Of a DNA stretch of 64,000 nt, positions 62,158-64,000 are shown one piece after another. Both the position numbers and the translations under genes were made by a program. The notes beneath the pieces were generated by a model that saw nothing but the letters and a program-made list of their open reading frames with translations, searched no databases and was not told the origin of the DNA. Source of the DNA: an uncultured Clostridia bacterium (GTDB lineage: Bacteria; Bacillota; Clostridia; Lachnospirales; Lachnospiraceae); contig CAMYZE010000004.1 of NCBI GenBank assembly GCA_947303805.1, forward strand, positions 148,852-212,851. The letters are read 5' to 3'. Numbering within the stretch: the first letter of the stretch is position 1; the number at the start of each line of letters is the position of its first letter.

Positions 62158-63573
62158 ATGTATAATCCAAAATCGTTAAAAGCTGAAGAGTTTATTTCAG
62201 ACGAAGAAATTAAAGAGACACTAGAATATGCTGAAAAAAACAAAAATAATTTATCACTAGTAGATAAGATACTTGAAAAAGCAAAACTTAGAAAAGGACT
62301 TAATCATAGAGATGCATCTGTATTGCTTGCATGTGAAAATGAGGAAAAAGTAAAACTAATGTATGACTTAGCCGAGCAAATAAAAAAAGATTTCTACGGC
62401 AATCGTATAGTTATGTTCGCACCACTCTATCTATCAAACTACTGCGTAAATGGTTGTCTCTACTGCCCGTATCATTTAAAAAACAAAAACATTCCAAGAA
62501 AGAAATTAACTCAAGAGAAAATTAAAAAAGAAGTTATTGCACTACAAGATATGGGGCATAAGCGACTTGCAATTGAATCTGGAGAAGACCCTGTCAATAA
62601 TCCTATTGAATATATTTTAGAATCTATAAATACTATTTATTCTATCAAACATAAAAATGGTGCTATCCGACGTGTCAATGTAAATATTGCTGCGACTACA
62701 GTTGAAAATTATAGAAAGTTAAAAGATGTTGGCATTGGAACTTACATTTTATTCCAAGAAACTTATGACAAAAAAGCTTATGAATATCTACATCCAACTG
62801 GTCCAAAGCATGACTATAATTATCACACAGAAGCAATGGATAGAGCAATGGAAGGTGGCATTGATGATGTAGGTATTGGTGTTTTATTTGGACTTGATAA
62901 ATATAAATATGAGTTTGCAGGACTTCTTATGCACGCAGAGCATCTTGAAGCAGTTCATGGAGTTGGTCCTCATACTATTTCTGTACCAAGAGTAAAACCT
63001 GCAGACGACATAGACCCAAATGATTTTGACAATTCACTAAGCGATGAAATGTTTTGTAAAATTGCAGCACTCATAAGAATTGCTGTCCCATATACTGGCA
63101 TGATAATATCAACTCGTGAAACTCCAGAAGTTCGTGAGAAAATTATAAGACTTGGTGTAAGTCAAATCAGTGGTGGTTCAAGAACATCTGTCGGTGGATA
63201 TACAGAAGAAGAAAGACCACATGATACTGAACAATTTGATGTATCTGATAATAGAACTTTGGATGAAGTTGTAAACTGGCTAATGAAAGCTGGATATATA
63301 CCATCATTTTGCACAGCTTGTTATAGACAAGGAAGAACAGGTGACAGATTTATGTCACTATGTAAGTCTGGACAAATTCAAAACTGCTGTCATCCAAATG
63401 CTCTTATGACACTAAAAGAATATCTTATGGATTATGCAAGTCCTGACACAAGAAAAGTTGGTGAAGCTCTTATAGAAAAAGAAATTGACAATATAGGTAA
63501 GCCAGAACTTCGTCCAAAAGTAAGAGATGAACTTAAAAAAATTGAAAGTGGAACAAGAGATTTATACTTTTAG
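62158..63573 (+). CDS. hydG: [FeFe] hydrogenase maturase HydG
   Basis: This 471-residue radical SAM tyrosine lyase makes the CO and CN ligands of the H-cluster. The radical SAM motif CVNGCLYC (CxxxCxxC) is near residue 98. The second-cluster region CTACYRQGRTGDRFMSLCKSG with two further Cys (NCCHPNA) near 385-425 marks HydG rather than the related thiamine enzyme ThiH. GGGAGGAAAATATG gives the start. Neither hydE, hydF nor the hydrogenase gene is in the window. A leader with a mutually exclusive hairpin pair suggests regulated read-through. Confidence 0.95.
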   Translation: MYNPKSLKAEEFISDEEIKETLEYAEKNKNNLSLVDKILEKAKLRKGLNHRDASVLLACENEEKVKLMYDLAEQIKKDFYGNRIVMFAPLYLSNYCVNGCLYCPYHLKNKNIPRKKLTQEKIKKEVIALQDMGHKRLAIESGEDPVNNPIEYILESINTIYSIKHKNGAIRRVNVNIAATTVENYRKLKDVGIGTYILFQETYDKKAYEYLHPTGPKHDYNYHTEAMDRAMEGGIDDVGIGVLFGLDKYKYEFAGLLMHAEHLEAVHGVGPHTISVPRVKPADDIDPNDFDNSLSDEMFCKIAALIRIAVPYTGMIISTRETPEVREKIIRLGVSQISGGSRTSVGGYTEEERPHDTEQFDVSDNRTLDEVVNWLMKAGYIPSFCTACYRQGRTGDRFMSLCKSGQIQNCCHPNALMTLKEYLMDYASPDTRKVGEALIEKEIDNIGKPELRPKVRDELKKIESGTRDLYF

Positions 63574-63624
63574 AAATGTCCGCAGAGGCAAATATTTCTC
63601 GCAACATAGATTTTGATACAACAA

Positions 63625-63660
63625 AAAAATCGCTAATATAAAGCATATTAGCAATTTTGA
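63625..63660. terminator. Terminator after hydG
   Basis: GCTAATAT / ATATTAGC with an AAAGC loop, extended by AAAAT/ATTTT across one mismatch, gives a stem of about 14 bp flanked by A- and T-runs. It may act on both strands. Confidence 0.8.
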
Positions 63661-63737
63661 TTTTATTTTTATTTCTCATACTACTACTTTTTTGAAAGAT
63701 TTTGCATAAAATAATTTAAAATTACATATTTTTCAAA

Positions 63738-63844
63738 AAGGTGCAAAAGGTGCAAAAAGGTGCACGATTTTCTAAAAGGTGCATAAAGGTGCAAAAAGGT
63801 GCACGACTTTTTCAAAGGTGCAAAAAAGGTGCAAAAAAGGGGCA
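63738..63844. repeat. Phased array of AAGGTGCA direct repeats
   Basis: Eight exact AAGGTGCA copies start at 63738, 63747, 63757, 63776, 63786, 63796, 63815 and 63826; a ninth variant AAGGGGCA starts at 63837. Spacing is 9-11 bp within three groups of three and 19 bp between groups, so sites fall on one face of the helix. The pattern resembles iterons or a multi-site operator. The remaining 63574-64000 stretch holds no gene I can support. Confidence 0.85.
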
Positions 63845-64000
63845 GAAATAATAGTAACAGGGTTTATTATTGTCATAAGAGGGACACTATTGAAGGGTGG
63901 CACTATTATTGCAATATTTTACCCCGTGTACTTAAACCCTAAAGTTAATGCTCATGTACGGTAAGGAAGCAAGCAACCGAAAACAATAGATAGACCGCCA

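Noticed and set aside
63779..63964. 61-residue plus-strand open frame at the window end
   Set aside because: It starts inside the AAGGTGCA array, its first 20 residues are just translated repeats, and there is no sensible ribosome binding context.
63845..64000. Possible insertion-sequence end after the octamer array
   Set aside because: Short direct repeats (CACTATT) are present but no inverted terminal repeat or transposase frame can be supported.

Overview
The window is low-GC DNA with strong AGGAGG-type ribosome binding sites, TTGATA/TATAAT-type promoters and short intergenic gaps. Its gene content points to an anaerobic, host-associated member of the Firmicutes, class Clostridia (Lachnospiraceae-like by overall impression). 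Supporting genes are the HydG maturase of [FeFe] hydrogenase, a PduL-AckA acetate pathway in place of classical Pta-AckA, a split GlgC/GlgD glycogen operon, FeoB iron uptake, and a BspA-like surface protein with C-terminal repeats of the choline-binding kind. The assignment is inference from gene content; no rRNA, tRNA or CRISPR array was seen.

Layout. 1-10975 (minus) is a glycogen operon read glgB-glgP-glgC-glgD-glgA-GH13-ROK kinase. Immediately upstream on the same strand, without an obvious terminator, are a two-component system, a fused binding-protein/permease, its ATPase and a lipoprotein (10998-16876). 17115-19533 (plus) holds a secreted coiled-coil protein and pduL-ackA. 19608-23056 is an iron module: feoB, two feoA genes and a Cys-rich peptide, divergent from a DtxR-type regulator across a nested palindrome. 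23079-33893 (minus) is housekeeping and surface genes: lipoprotein, M20 peptidase, thiT, comEC, degV, ferritin, BspA-like protein and a DUF4349-like protein. 33997-45847 (minus) is a very AT-rich defence island: AlbA_2/Schlafen-type protein, a Hachiman pair (HamB, HamA), an LlaJI-like restriction system with a fused double methyltransferase and an XRE controller, small ORFs, and a Clp-fold serine protease. 46006-56751 mixes small proteins, a flavodoxin-type reductase, a short glutamate-cysteine ligase, a MATE-HATPase fusion, a CDF transporter remnant, pyruvate kinase, a hydrolase/methyltransferase/STAS fusion and an acyl-CoA-synthetase-like protein. 56767-61943 is aspartate-family amino acid biosynthesis (asd, lysC, hom, divergent thrC). 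62158-63573 is hydG behind a probable attenuator. The window ends in a helically phased array of AAGGTGCA repeats.

The most interesting structure is a dispersed family of short hairpin repeats (about two dozen units at about 15 loci). The core is GTAN-GGGC-GA-(2 bp)-loop-(2 bp)-GA-GCCC. The stem pairs co-vary between copies (GC/GC, GT/AC; GGGC/GCCC, CCGC/GCGG), while a tandem G.A mismatch and a 5' GTA(G/C/T) tag stay constant. This looks like REP elements mobilised by a RAYT-type transposase. Several copies supply the stop codon of the preceding gene, and two lie inside open reading frames.

A second theme is partner-switching-type domains fused to unrelated proteins: RsbW-like ATPase domains on an ABC ATPase and on a MATE transporter, and a STAS domain on a hydrolase.
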